Assembly (NCBI RefSeq): GCF_009857135.1
Contig: NZ_CP047318.1
Coordinates: 7,626,001-7,690,000 of the forward strand
Reading direction: 5' to 3'
Length of the DNA stretch: 64,000 bases
Source: Streptomyces sp. HM190
Lineage (GTDB): Bacteria > Actinomycetota > Actinomycetes > Streptomycetales > Streptomycetaceae
Part shown: piece by piece, positions 33,910 to 42,086 of the stretch
Position numbering within the stretch: the stretch's first letter is position 1
How the letters are laid out: each line of letters starts with the position of its first letter
The notes under the pieces: generated by a model
The model's input: the letters and a program-made list of their open reading frames with translations, nothing else
Database searches by the model: none
Told to the model about the DNA's origin: nothing
Program-made: the position numbers and the translations under genes

Positions 33910-34824
33910 TCACGAGAGTCCCGCGGCGACCGCCTTCTCCGTCGCGGACCGGATCACGGCCTCCTGCTCCGGCAGCAGCTCCACCCGCGGCGGCCGGCAG
34001 CGCCCCCCGGGCCGGCCCACGATGTCCATGGAGAGCTTGATGGCCTGCACGAACTCGACCTTGGAATCCCAGCGCAGCAGCGGGTGCAACTGCGCGTACA
34101 GCCCCTTCGCCGTCGCCAGGTCACCGTCCACCGCCGCGTGGTACAGCTCCACGGCCGCCGCGGGCAGCGCGTTCGGGTAGCCGGCGACCCAGCCCTTCGC
34201 GCCCGCCAGCGCGAGCTCCAGCAGCACGTCGTCGGCGCCGATCAACAGGTCCAGTTCAGGGGCGAGTTCGGCCAGCTGGTAGGCCCGGCGCACATCCCCG
34301 GAGAACTCCTTCACGGCCTGGATGTACCCCTCGCCGTGCAGCTTGGCCAGCAGCTCCGGGACGAGGTCGACCTTGGTGTCGATCGGGTTGTTGTACGCCA
34401 CCACGGGCACGCCCGCCTTCGCGACCTCCGCGTAGTGCGCCAGCACCGAACGCTCGTCGGCGCGGTAGGCGTTCGGCGGGAGCAGCATCACGGACGCGCA
34501 GCCCGCGTCCCGTGCCTGCTCGGCCCAGCGGCGGGACTCGGCGGAGCCGTAGGCGGCGACCCCCGGCATCACCCGTGAACCGCCGATCGCCGCGACCGCC
34601 GTCTCCACGACCCGCGCCCGCTCCTCGGGCGTCAGCACCTGGTACTCGCCGAGGGAACCGTTCGGCACGACACCGTCGCAGCCGTTCTCCACCAGCCAGG
34701 CGCAGTGCTCGGCGTACTTGTCGTAGTCCACCGACAGATCGTCGCGGAGGGGGAGTGCGGTGGCGACGAGGACACCGCGCCAGGGGCGGTTGCCGGTGCC
34801 GGTCGAGCGCGCGGACGTGGTCAT
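33910..34824 (-). CDS. DapA-family lyase, probable 1-pyrroline-4-hydroxy-2-carboxylate deaminase
   Basis: A 304-residue dihydrodipicolinate-synthase-superfamily protein. The Schiff-base lysine lies in QAVKEFSGD, the Tyr in VVAYNNP and a GVVPNGSLGE loop replaces the GTTGE of DapA. In hydroxyproline catabolism the homologue deaminates pyrroline-4-hydroxy-2-carboxylate to 2-oxoglutarate semialdehyde. Start ATG 34824 has AGGGA six nt upstream and is preferred over two upstream ATGs. A 17-bp motif shared with the dehydrogenase promoter lies upstream (34844-34860). Confidence 0.85.
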   Translation of the reverse strand: MTTSARSTGTGNRPWRGVLVATALPLRDDLSVDYDKYAEHCAWLVENGCDGVVPNGSLGEYQVLTPEERARVVETAVAAIGGSRVMPGVAAYGSAESRRWAEQARDAGCASVMLLPPNAYRADERSVLAHYAEVAKAGVPVVAYNNPIDTKVDLVPELLAKLHGEGYIQAVKEFSGDVRRAYQLAELAPELDLLIGADDVLLELALAGAKGWVAGYPNALPAAAVELYHAAVDGDLATAKGLYAQLHPLLRWDSKVEFVQAIKLSMDIVGRPGGRCRPPRVELLPEQEAVIRSATEKAVAAGLS

Positions 34825-34843
34825 CTGTGGTCCCTTCATACGG

Positions 34844-34860
34844 TGTGACATGGTACTGAC
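34844..34860. promoter_or_regulatory. Shared 17-bp motif upstream of deaminase gene (candidate GntR operator)
   Basis: TGTGACATGGTACTGAC matches 16 of 17 bases with the inverted copy at 38068-38084. TACCAT on the minus strand inside it could be the -10. The local GntR regulator is the likely binder (inference). Confidence 0.6.
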
Positions 34861-34992
34861 GGCGTTTCGAACGGGCCGGAGGAGTCGAACGGGTCGGACT
34901 GGCCGGCTGACTGGCTGTCGGACGGCTCGGACTGGCTGCTGTCGGATGGATCGGACAACGTAAGGCAGATCGGGCGGTTTCTCGACGACGGC

Positions 34993-36534
34993 TCACTCCA
35001 CGGTCGGCCCTCCCCGACCCTGGGTCTCCCCGGTCGGCGGTCCCGGCTCGCCCCTCTCCCCGGCCCGCGCCAGCACGCCGAGCGGTACGGGGCATGCGAA
35101 CGGCCGCCGGGCCGTCGTCTCCGCGCACCCCGCGAGCCCGGCGACCGCCGGCCCGCACATCCGGCCCTGGCACCAGCCCATCCCGGCCCTGGTGAGCAGC
35201 TTCACCGTCCGGACGTCCCCGGCTCCCAGCTCACCGACTGCCTCGCGGACCGCCCCGGCGGTGACCTCCTCGCACCGGCACACCACCGTGTCGTCGGTGA
35301 GCTGCTCCGCCCAGTGCGCCGGCGGCACATACACCGTGTCGAGCGCGGCGAAGAACTCCCGCAGCCGCGTACGGGACGCGGCCGCGGCCTCCCACTCCCG
35401 CGGATCCGGTTCCCGGCCCCGGAGCCGGGCCGCCGCCGAACGCCCGGCGACATGGCCCTCCGCCAGGGACAGAGCCGCCCCGCCGATACCGGTGACCTCA
35501 CCCGCCGCCCAGACGCCCGGCACGTCCGTGCGCTGCTCGTCGTCGACGGCGACGCTCATACCGTGCGCGTCGACGCGGCACCCCAGGGACTCGGCGAGGT
35601 CGGTGTGCGGAACCATGCCGTGCCCGACGGCCAGCGTGTCGCAGGGGATGCGCCGCTCACTGCCTGGCCGTACCCGCCCCGCAGTGTCCAGCGCGGCCAC
35701 GGTCACGGCCTCCAGCCGGTCGGTGCCGTGCGCCTCGACCACGGTGTGACGGACGAGGGTCCGCACCCGGCGGCGCAGCAACTCCAGCGCGTACCCGGCC
35801 CCTTCGGCCAGTTTGTCCGCCCGGCCCGCGAGCGTCCCCACCCGTCGGGCGAGCGCCCGGGGGGCGGCGGACTCGACCAGCGCGGCCACCCGGACACCGG
35901 CCGCCGCGAGCCCGGTCGCCACGGGCAGCAGCAACGGGCCGGTCCCGGCGACGACCGCCGTACGGCCGGACACCACGAGCCCACCCTTCAGCATGGCCTG
36001 CGCGCCCCCGGCGGTGATCACGCCCGGCAGCGTCCAGCCGGGAAAGGGCAGCACCTTCTCGTAGCCGCCGGTCGCGAGCACGACGCCGTCGGCCCGCACC
36101 TCGACGGGCTCCTCCTGCCCGGGGCCGAGCAGCGCGTGCACGGTGAAGCCGCCGGCGTGCGGTCGCCCGGCCGGCCCCTCGGACCGCCGCTCCACGCACC
36201 ACACGTGGTGCTGGGGAAGAAGGGTCACGCCCCCGGCGGCGATGTGCCGTGCGAGGCCGTCGCGCAGCCGCCGCCAGGTCCGCCACTGGTGGTGGAGCGC
36301 CTGCGGGCGCCGCGCCCCGAGCGCCGCGGCGGGCTGCCGGTAGAACTGACCGCCGGGCGCCTGCGCGGAGTCCACCAGCGTCACGTGGACGCCCCGCGCG
36401 GTCGCCGCCAGCGCCGCGGCGAGACCGGCGGGCCCCGCGCCGACGACCGCGAGGCGCGGCGGCGTGCCACCGCGCGGCCCGGCCTGTCCGTACGCCCCGG
36501 CCTGTCCGTACGGCCCGACCGGTTCAGTGCTCAT
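34993..36534 (-). CDS. D-hydroxyproline dehydrogenase, NAD(P)/FAD-binding subunit with BFD-like [2Fe-2S] domain
   Basis: A 513-residue flavoprotein. FAD motif VVGAGPAGLAAALAA is near residue 29, a second nucleotide-binding motif AVVAGTGPLLLPVA is near 193, and the C-terminal ~90 residues form a BFD-like iron-sulfur domain with VCRCEE and WCQGRMCGP. It is homologous to HcnB/LhpF-type subunits. With the adjoining ferredoxin-like subunit and DAO-like subunit it forms the three-part D-hydroxyproline dehydrogenase that yields pyrroline-4-hydroxy-2-carboxylate. It overlaps the upstream gene by 11 nt. The N-terminal ~25 residues are a Gly/Gln-rich extension. Confidence 0.85.
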   Translation of the reverse strand: MSTEPVGPYGQAGAYGQAGPRGGTPPRLAVVGAGPAGLAAALAATARGVHVTLVDSAQAPGGQFYRQPAAALGARRPQALHHQWRTWRRLRDGLARHIAAGGVTLLPQHHVWCVERRSEGPAGRPHAGGFTVHALLGPGQEEPVEVRADGVVLATGGYEKVLPFPGWTLPGVITAGGAQAMLKGGLVVSGRTAVVAGTGPLLLPVATGLAAAGVRVAALVESAAPRALARRVGTLAGRADKLAEGAGYALELLRRRVRTLVRHTVVEAHGTDRLEAVTVAALDTAGRVRPGSERRIPCDTLAVGHGMVPHTDLAESLGCRVDAHGMSVAVDDEQRTDVPGVWAAGEVTGIGGAALSLAEGHVAGRSAAARLRGREPDPREWEAAAASRTRLREFFAALDTVYVPPAHWAEQLTDDTVVCRCEEVTAGAVREAVGELGAGDVRTVKLLTRAGMGWCQGRMCGPAVAGLAGCAETTARRPFACPVPLGVLARAGERGEPGPPTGETQGRGGPTVE

Positions 36535-36823
36535 GCCCCGTCCCCTCCTGCGTGCGGATCGCGTCGCCCGGCCGGACCGGCACCAGACAAGCCCGTTGGT
36601 TGGGGCGGTCGTTGACGGTCACCAGACAGTCGAAGCAGACGCCGATGCCGCAGAACACCCCGCGCGGCCGGCCCCCGCCGCGGGTGGTGCGCCAGGAGGT
36701 CACGCCGGCCGCCCAGAGCGCCGCCGCGACCGTCTGACCGGGCAGGGCGTCCAGTTCACGCCCGTCGAGGGTGACGGTGAACGCGGCACCCGGTTCGGCG
36801 CCCGCCAGTTCCGACGGATTCAT
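36524..36823 (-). CDS. (2Fe-2S)-binding subunit of D-hydroxyproline dehydrogenase
   Basis: A 99-residue plant-type ferredoxin-like subunit with cluster ligands in GVFCGIGVCFDCLVTV and a fourth Cys in NQRACLVPV (C-x4-C-x2-C-x11-C). It is homologous to HcnA. It transfers electrons between the two flavoprotein subunits. ATG 36823 overlaps the upstream stop by 4 nt and follows GAGGAGG. Longer readings of this frame upstream are shadows of the neighbouring gene. Confidence 0.88.
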   Translation of the reverse strand: MNPSELAGAEPGAAFTVTLDGRELDALPGQTVAAALWAAGVTSWRTTRGGGRPRGVFCGIGVCFDCLVTVNDRPNQRACLVPVRPGDAIRTQEGTGHEH

Positions 36824-38067
36824 TCCGCCTCCTCCTCGTGCGCGACGAACCGGCCACGACGCCCCGGGTTCCCGTCCCGCGCGGCGAACCGCCGCCCGCG
36901 AAGCCCCGGTTCCTCGTCCCGCGGCGCGAACCGGTCCGGGCGGAACGGTGTGAGATCCAGGTCGGGTGTCCGACCGCCGAGCACCTGGGCGATCAACTGC
37001 CCCGTGCCGGTGGCGAGTCCGATGCCCGCCCCCTCGTGCCCGCACGCGTGCAACAGTCCCGGCACCCGCGGGTCCGGCCCGATCGCGGGCAGATGGTCGG
37101 GCATGTACGGCCGGAACCCGACGTACGTCCGCATCGCGCGCACCCGCTCCAGGAACGGGAACAACCGGGTCGCGCCCGCCGCCAGCGCCCGCACCACCGG
37201 CAGCGAGAACGACCGGTCGAAACCGACCCGCTCCCGGCTCGCCCCGATGAGCACCGGCCCGGCGGCCGTGCCCTCGACGACCGGCGAGGTCTGCAGCGCC
37301 GCCGAGTCGCTGGCCACGTCGGCCACGTAGTCGGCCGCGTACACCTTGTGCCGCACCAGGGGCGGCAGCGGTTCGGTGACGAGGACGAACCCGCGCCGGG
37401 GGAGTACGGGGAGGTGCACCCCGGCGAGCGCGGCGACCTCCCCGCCCCAGGTACCGGCGGCGTTCACCACCGCCGGGGCGTGGATCTCGCCGCGGTCGGT
37501 CCGTACGCCGCGTACGGCGCCGTCGCGCGAGCGGAGCACCCCGGTCACCGTGCAGCCGGTGAGCAGCCGGGCTCGGGAGGCCCGTACGAGATGGGCCGCC
37601 GCCAGGGTCGGCATGACCTGGGCGTCCTGCGGGTAGTACACGCCGCCCGCGAGACCGGGGGCCGACTCCGGCTCCAGTTCACGGAGTTGCCCGGCGGTGA
37701 CGGTCTCCGCCGCGACCCCGGCGGTGCGCTGCCCGGCCGCGAACGCCTCCAGCGCGGCGAGCCCTTCCGGTGCCGAGGCGACGACGAGTCCGCCCTTCGG
37801 GTCGTACTCGAACGCCGTTCCGAGGCCGGGCTCGGCGGCCAGGTCGGTCCACAAACGGTTCGACAGCAGGGCGAGTCGGAGTTCGGGACCGGGTTCCTTG
37901 TCGGAGACGAGGAGGTTGCCCTCGCCCGCCCCGGTCGTGCCACCGGCCACCGGGCCGCGGTCCACCACCGTCACGCCCAGCCCTGCCCGGGCCGCGTACA
38001 GGGCGCAGGCCGCGCCCACCATCCCCGCGCCCACCACCACGACGTCGCAGGTCAGTCGCTCGGTCAC
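36820..38067 (-). CDS. D-hydroxyproline dehydrogenase, FAD-dependent DAO-like catalytic subunit
   Basis: A 415-residue D-amino-acid-oxidase/glycine-oxidase fold protein. The FAD motif VVVGAGMVGAACALYAA is at residues ~10-26, GTTGAGEGNL follows, and the C-terminal HACGHEGAGIGLATGTG closes the FAD site. It resembles HcnC/LhpB-type subunits that oxidise cis-4-hydroxy-D-proline. GTG 38067 is the start. The shared 17-bp motif abuts it and contains a -10-like CATAGT six bases before GTG, so the mRNA is probably leaderless. It is the first gene of the three-subunit dehydrogenase operon. The last ~40 residues are Arg-rich and poorly conserved. Confidence 0.87.
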   Translation of the reverse strand: MTERLTCDVVVVGAGMVGAACALYAARAGLGVTVVDRGPVAGGTTGAGEGNLLVSDKEPGPELRLALLSNRLWTDLAAEPGLGTAFEYDPKGGLVVASAPEGLAALEAFAAGQRTAGVAAETVTAGQLRELEPESAPGLAGGVYYPQDAQVMPTLAAAHLVRASRARLLTGCTVTGVLRSRDGAVRGVRTDRGEIHAPAVVNAAGTWGGEVAALAGVHLPVLPRRGFVLVTEPLPPLVRHKVYAADYVADVASDSAALQTSPVVEGTAAGPVLIGASRERVGFDRSFSLPVVRALAAGATRLFPFLERVRAMRTYVGFRPYMPDHLPAIGPDPRVPGLLHACGHEGAGIGLATGTGQLIAQVLGGRTPDLDLTPFRPDRFAPRDEEPGLRGRRFAARDGNPGRRGRFVAHEEEAE

Positions 38068-38084
38068 GTCAGTACTATGTCACA
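38068..38084. promoter_or_regulatory. Shared 17-bp motif at the dehydrogenase promoter (candidate GntR operator)
   Basis: Inverted copy of the motif at 34844-34860: read on the minus strand TGTGACATAGTACTGAC, one mismatch. It directly precedes the GTG start and covers the presumed -10, fitting repression. Confidence 0.6.
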
Positions 38085-38313
38085 TGGTGCCGTGCCTCGG
38101 AATGCCGCGACACCGAGCACGGCAGTGGCGGCCCAGCGCCGGTCGTCGATCACGCGGGCGCCGGGCGTCCGCGGCGCCGGACTCCGGGACGGCGGCACCC
38201 CCGGCCGCAGTCGGGTTCGCCGGGCGGCCTGTGCATGGTCAGCCGTCGATCCCCGGCAACTCGAACGCCCCGCCCCGCATGCCCCCGTCCCCGCGCGCCC
38301 CGACACTGACCCC

Positions 38314-40170
38314 ATGCCAGGACAAGCCCCCGGCGCGCGGTCGGGACCCAGCGCCATCGAGGACTACGCCCTGATCGGCGACCTCCTCACCGCGGCCCTG
38401 GTCGCCAAGGACGGCAGCATCGACTGGCTCTGCCTGCCCCGGTTCGACTCGCCCGCCTGCTTCGCCGCCCTGCTCGGCGACGAGGACAACGGCCGCTGGC
38501 GGGTCGCCCCCGCCGACGAGGCGGGCGCCGTGGCCCGCCGCCGCTACCGGGCCGACACACTGATCCTGGAGACGGAGTGGGAGACCCCCTCCGGGCGGGC
38601 CCTGGTCACCGACTTCATGCCGCCGCGCGGCGAGGAAGCTCCCTGCGTCGTACGGATCGTCGAAGGGCTGTCCGGCACCGTGGACATGCGCGTGGAGCTG
38701 CGGCTGCGCTTCGACTACGGCCGAGTGCTGCCGTGGATGCGGCGCAAGGGCGGGCAGCTGACCGGCATCGCCGGGCCCGACGCGGTATGGCTCGACACCC
38801 CCGTCAGGCTGACCGCCCACGGCACCTCCCACCGCGCCGTCTTCCGTGTCACCCCCGGCGAGCGCGTTCCCCTCGTGCTCGTCTGGCGTCCCTCCCACCT
38901 GCCGGCCCCCGACCCCGTCGACGCCTTCGACGCGCTGACCGCCACGGACACGTACTGGCGGCTGTGGCTGCGTCGGCTGACGTACGACGGGCCCTACCGA
39001 GACGCCGTCGCCCGCTCGCTCATCACCCTCAAGGCCCTCACGTACGAGCCGACCGGCGGCATCGTCGCCGCGCCGACCACCTCCCTGCCCGAGGGGATCG
39101 GCGGCGTCCGCAACTGGGACTACCGCTACTGCTGGCTGCGTGACGCCGGGATGGCCCTGGAGGCGCTGCTGCGCAGCGGGTTCACCGCCGAGGCGGACGC
39201 CTGGCGCGGCTGGCTGGCCCGGGCCCTCGCGGGCCGGCCCGAGGACGTGCAGATCATGTACGGCATCGCCGGGGAGCGGCGGCTGACCGAATGGGAGGCC
39301 GACTGGCTGCCGGGGTACGAGGGGTCGCGCCCGGTGCGGATCGGCAACGCCGCCGCGGCCCAACTCCAGCTCGACGTGCCCGGTGAGGTGATGGACACCA
39401 TCCACCTGTCCATCAGCTGCGGACTGCGCCCGCGCCGGCACCTCGTCGACCTCCAGGCGGTGCTCCTCGACCATCTGGAGCAGGTGTGGACCCAACCCGA
39501 CCAGGGCCTGTGGGAGATGCGCGGCACCCCACGCCACTACACGCACTCCAAGGTGATGTGCTGGGTCGCCTTCGACCGGGCGGTCCGTCTGGCCGAGGCG
39601 CACGACCGCCCCGGCCCGGTGGCCCACTGGCGCCGCATCCGGGACCGCATCCACCGCGAGGTCTGCGCACGGGCCTTCGACCCCGACCGGGGCACCTTCA
39701 CCCAGTCGTACGACTCCCGCGCGCTCGACGCCGCGCTGCTCCAGATCCCGCAGGCCGGGTTCCTGCCGCCCGACGACCCCCGCGTCGTCGGCACCGTGGA
39801 GGCGGTGCGCCGCGGACTCCTCGTCGACGGCCTCGTCGCCCGCTACTCGGCGGGCGGCACCGACTCCCCGGACGGCCTCACCGGCGGCGAGGGCGCTTTC
39901 CTCGCCTGCTCCTTCTGGCTCGCGGACGCCCTGCTGTCGATCGGCCGCGACGACGAGGCCCGCGCCCTGTACGAGCGACTGCTCGACCTGCGCAACGACG
40001 TCGGACTGCTCGCCGAGGAGTACGATCCCCGCGCCCGCCGCCAACTCGGCAACTTCCCGCAGGCGTTCACCCACGTTCCGCTCATCCGGGTCGCCTACGA
40101 ACTCGACCGCCACGCCACCCACGCCCGCCGCGGCCACCTCGGCGCGCCGCCGGACCCGGCGGAGGGGTGA
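38314..40170 (+). CDS. Glycoside hydrolase family 15 protein (glucoamylase/trehalase type)
   Basis: A 618-residue GH15 protein with an N-terminal trehalase-like domain (IEDYALIGDLLTAALVAKDGSIDWLCLPRFDS, quoted as landmark ends) and a C-terminal (alpha/alpha)6 catalytic barrel. RNWDYRYCWLRDA is the family's substrate-binding signature, and GLLAEEYDP carries the C-terminal catalytic Glu region. No signal peptide, so a cytoplasmic enzyme, probably acting on trehalose or maltooligosaccharides. ATG 38314 is chosen; the open frame extends some 490 codons upstream but only antisense to the dehydrogenase gene. It overlaps or abuts the channel gene. Confidence 0.87.
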   Translation: MPGQAPGARSGPSAIEDYALIGDLLTAALVAKDGSIDWLCLPRFDSPACFAALLGDEDNGRWRVAPADEAGAVARRRYRADTLILETEWETPSGRALVTDFMPPRGEEAPCVVRIVEGLSGTVDMRVELRLRFDYGRVLPWMRRKGGQLTGIAGPDAVWLDTPVRLTAHGTSHRAVFRVTPGERVPLVLVWRPSHLPAPDPVDAFDALTATDTYWRLWLRRLTYDGPYRDAVARSLITLKALTYEPTGGIVAAPTTSLPEGIGGVRNWDYRYCWLRDAGMALEALLRSGFTAEADAWRGWLARALAGRPEDVQIMYGIAGERRLTEWEADWLPGYEGSRPVRIGNAAAAQLQLDVPGEVMDTIHLSISCGLRPRRHLVDLQAVLLDHLEQVWTQPDQGLWEMRGTPRHYTHSKVMCWVAFDRAVRLAEAHDRPGPVAHWRRIRDRIHREVCARAFDPDRGTFTQSYDSRALDAALLQIPQAGFLPPDDPRVVGTVEAVRRGLLVDGLVARYSAGGTDSPDGLTGGEGAFLACSFWLADALLSIGRDDEARALYERLLDLRNDVGLLAEEYDPRARRQLGNFPQAFTHVPLIRVAYELDRHATHARRGHLGAPPDPAEG

Positions 40171-40172
40171 CC

Positions 40173-40640
40173 GTGCTGCCGGGCTTCCTCACCAGGGCCG
40201 TCGAACTGCTGCTCGGCCGGGACGGCAAGGGCCGCCCCCTGCACCTGCGGGCCGCGGGCGGCGCCACCGTCGTCCTCGTCGTGGTCATGATCCTCGGCTC
40301 CTGGGCGGTGACCGCCGCCGAGGAGAACGCCTCGCGCGCCAACCTCACGTCGTACCCGAAAGCCCTGTGGTGGTCGATCGAGACGGCCACGACCGTCGGG
40401 TACGGCGACTTCTACCCGGTGACCTTCTGGGGCCGGGTCGTCGGCACGGTCGTCATGGTCGTCGGCATCACCACGTACGGCATGGTCACGGCGGCCCTCG
40501 CCACCTGGTTCGTGGGCCGGGAGCAGAAGCGCCACCAACTCGGCCACCACGCACACGAGTTGTGCGACGAGACCGCCCGCGCCCTGCACGAGCGCTTCGA
40601 CCGGCTGGAGCGGATGCTCACCCGCGGCGGCCCCGACTGA
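40173..40640 (+). CDS. Two-TM potassium channel protein
   Basis: A 155-residue ion channel. TM1 is about residues 30-50 (VVLVVVMILGSWAV), the pore helix and selectivity filter is TTVGYGDFYP (filter 74-79) and TM2 is about 85-106. A basic/acidic C-terminal helix (ALHERFDRLERML) may be a coiled coil for assembly. GTG 40173 follows GGAGGGG; a GTG at 40167 overlapping the GH15 stop is the alternative. It is coupled to the GH15 gene, possibly linking osmolyte and K+ handling (inference). Confidence 0.9.
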   Translation: MLPGFLTRAVELLLGRDGKGRPLHLRAAGGATVVLVVVMILGSWAVTAAEENASRANLTSYPKALWWSIETATTVGYGDFYPVTFWGRVVGTVVMVVGITTYGMVTAALATWFVGREQKRHQLGHHAHELCDETARALHERFDRLERMLTRGGPD

Positions 40641-40748
40641 CCCCTGGGCGCGCCGGGGCGGCGCCCGCGCTCGCGCGGACGCCGCCAGTGGGGGACGGGG
40701 ACGGGCGGGTCGGGGACGCACGGGGTGGTGAGGGACGGGTGTGGACGG

Positions 40749-41074
40749 CTACGCCCTGAGCGGGTCGTGTCCCAGCGCCATCAGCCGGTGGCGGCGGTGC
40801 GTCCCGTCCGTGTCCGGCCCGTGCTCCTGCCGCGCGTTCACCGAGTCCACGACCATGTACATCACCTGGACGTCGTCCACGGTGAGGTCCGTACGCCACT
40901 TCCGCAGGAGCTCCAGCACCTGCCGGCCGGCGGGGGACCCCGGCCGTCCGGGCTGCGCCTCGCTCTCCTGGCCTGCGTACCGGGTGCGGAGCCAGGCGGC
41001 CGGCTCCTGCGAGGTCCTGTTCACCACGCGGTGGAACTCCTCCTACACCGCGTCCGTTCCAGGGCGTCGGTCAT
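40749..41074 (-). pseudogene. DUF3140 protein gene, apparently broken near its start
   Basis: The frame ending at 40749 matches DUF3140: EEFHRVVNRTSQEPAAWLR, RRTDLT-like WRTDLTVDDVQVM and a C-terminal RLMALGHDPLR. Its natural start appears to be ATG 41074 (MTDALER), but between codon 7 and EEFH the frame shifts by one base and the expected Trp codon before EEFH is TAG. Both changes sit within about 25 bp. An internal GTG at 41027 with AGGAGG upstream could still express a 92-residue protein missing the N-terminus, so complete inactivity is not certain. Confidence 0.6.
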
Positions 41075-41123
41075 CGCAGCCCTCTTCGCTGCTCGTGCTC
41101 GCTTACCCCTGTGGGGCGTGCGC

Positions 41124-41609
41124 TCAGGCGTCCTCGCGCGGCCAGTTCTCCGCCTCGAACATCCAGCGCTGCTTCTCCAGTTCGGCGGTCAGGGAGATCA
41201 GCAGGTCCTGCGACACCTTGTCCGCCTCCTCGGTGGCCTCGATACGCTCCCGCAGGCGGCCGATCGCGGTCGTCAGCGCCTCCACCATGAGCCGCACGAC
41301 GTCGTTGTCCCGCAGCCAGCCCTCCTTGGTGCCCGGCAGGGCGAACCGGGCGGCGACCGTCTCGGGGCGGCCGTCGGGCGCCACGCCGAGTGCCGCCGCG
41401 CGTTCGGCGACCTGGTCGGCGTACGACCGTGCCGTGGAGACCACCTCGTCGAGCTGGAGGTGGATCGAACGGAACCTCGGGCCCACGATGTTCCAGTGGG
41501 CCTGCTTGCCGATCAGGGACAGCCCCAGCAGGTCGACCAGCGTCTCCTGCAACGCGTCCCCGGTCACCCGGAGAGCCGACTCGGGCAGGGTGCTCCTCAC
41601 CATCGTCAT
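41124..41609 (-). CDS. Dps-family ferritin-like DNA-protection protein
   Basis: A 161-residue Dps/MrgA-type ferritin. Ferroxidase residues are recognisable in GKQAHWNIVGPRFRSIHLQLDE (His, His and Asp/Glu). It oxidises and stores iron using peroxide and may bind DNA in stress or stationary phase. ATG 41609 (MTMVRSTLPES) has GAGGAG 9 nt upstream; a TTG nine bases earlier is less likely. It starts 21 bp after a WhiB-like gene on the same strand, so the two are probably co-transcribed. Confidence 0.92.
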   Translation of the reverse strand: MTMVRSTLPESALRVTGDALQETLVDLLGLSLIGKQAHWNIVGPRFRSIHLQLDEVVSTARSYADQVAERAAALGVAPDGRPETVAARFALPGTKEGWLRDNDVVRLMVEALTTAIGRLRERIEATEEADKVSQDLLISLTAELEKQRWMFEAENWPREDA

Positions 41610-41630
41610 CAGGTGCAACTCCTCATCACA

Positions 41631-41936
41631 TCAATGGCGCGTCGTCATCGCTTCGTGGCGCGTCGCCCCGCGCCGCGCCGACGCCTCGTGCCGGGCCGCC
41701 TCTGCGCTCCCGGCCGTGCGGAGCAGTGCGGTGCGTTCCGTCTCGCACATGCCGCCCCACACGCCGGACGTCTGCCCGCTGCCGAGCGCCCCATGCAGAC
41801 ACTCGCGCAGCACGGGGCACCGGGCGCGGACGCGCTTGGCGGCTTCGACGTCGTCGAGCGCCGGTCCTGTCGTCCCGACGGGGAAGGACAACTCTGGGTC
41901 CTCACCCACGCAGGCCGCTTGCCGCAACCACTCCAT
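41631..41936 (-). CDS. WhiB-family (Wbl) protein lacking one cluster cysteine
   Basis: A 101-residue Wbl protein: AACVGEDPELSFPVG (Cys9), KRVRARCPVLREC (Cys40, Cys46) and the GVWGGM turn before a basic tail. In canonical Wbl proteins the second ligand is Cys in the position occupied here by Arg37 (codon CGC, one transition from TGC). Only three of four [4Fe-4S] ligands remain, so cluster binding may be absent or altered. ATG 41936 gives the usual MxWxxxAAC start; a GTG 23 codons upstream is less likely. It precedes dps by 21 bp. Confidence 0.87.
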   Translation of the reverse strand: MEWLRQAACVGEDPELSFPVGTTGPALDDVEAAKRVRARCPVLRECLHGALGSGQTSGVWGGMCETERTALLRTAGSAEAARHEASARRGATRHEAMTTRH

Positions 41937-42086
41937 GGGAGGCCGGGTGCCCAGGACGCACGCGGGGAAACGCGGCCCGCCCCAGGTGGGACGCGAGCCT
42001 TCCACATTTCCCGCGCACCCGCCCGCCGGGCCCGCGCACCCGCCCGTGGGGCTTCGCGTATCCGCCCGCCGGGCCTGTCGAGGGCC

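Noticed and set aside
34885..34965. Short TCGGACTGGCTG-like repeats upstream of the deaminase gene
   Set aside because: Irregular spacing and high divergence; treated as low-complexity spacer rather than a defined repeat.
38088..38124. Imperfect hairpin (TGCCGTGC...GCACGGCA) in the divergent dehydrogenase/GH15 spacer
   Set aside because: Contains a bulge, no gene ends nearby and GC-rich DNA produces such structures often; not enough for a terminator or riboswitch call.
36838..38313. N-terminal 490 codons of a 1110-codon frame ending in GH15
   Set aside because: Antisense to the DAO-like subunit gene, without family features; the GH15 protein starts at 38314.
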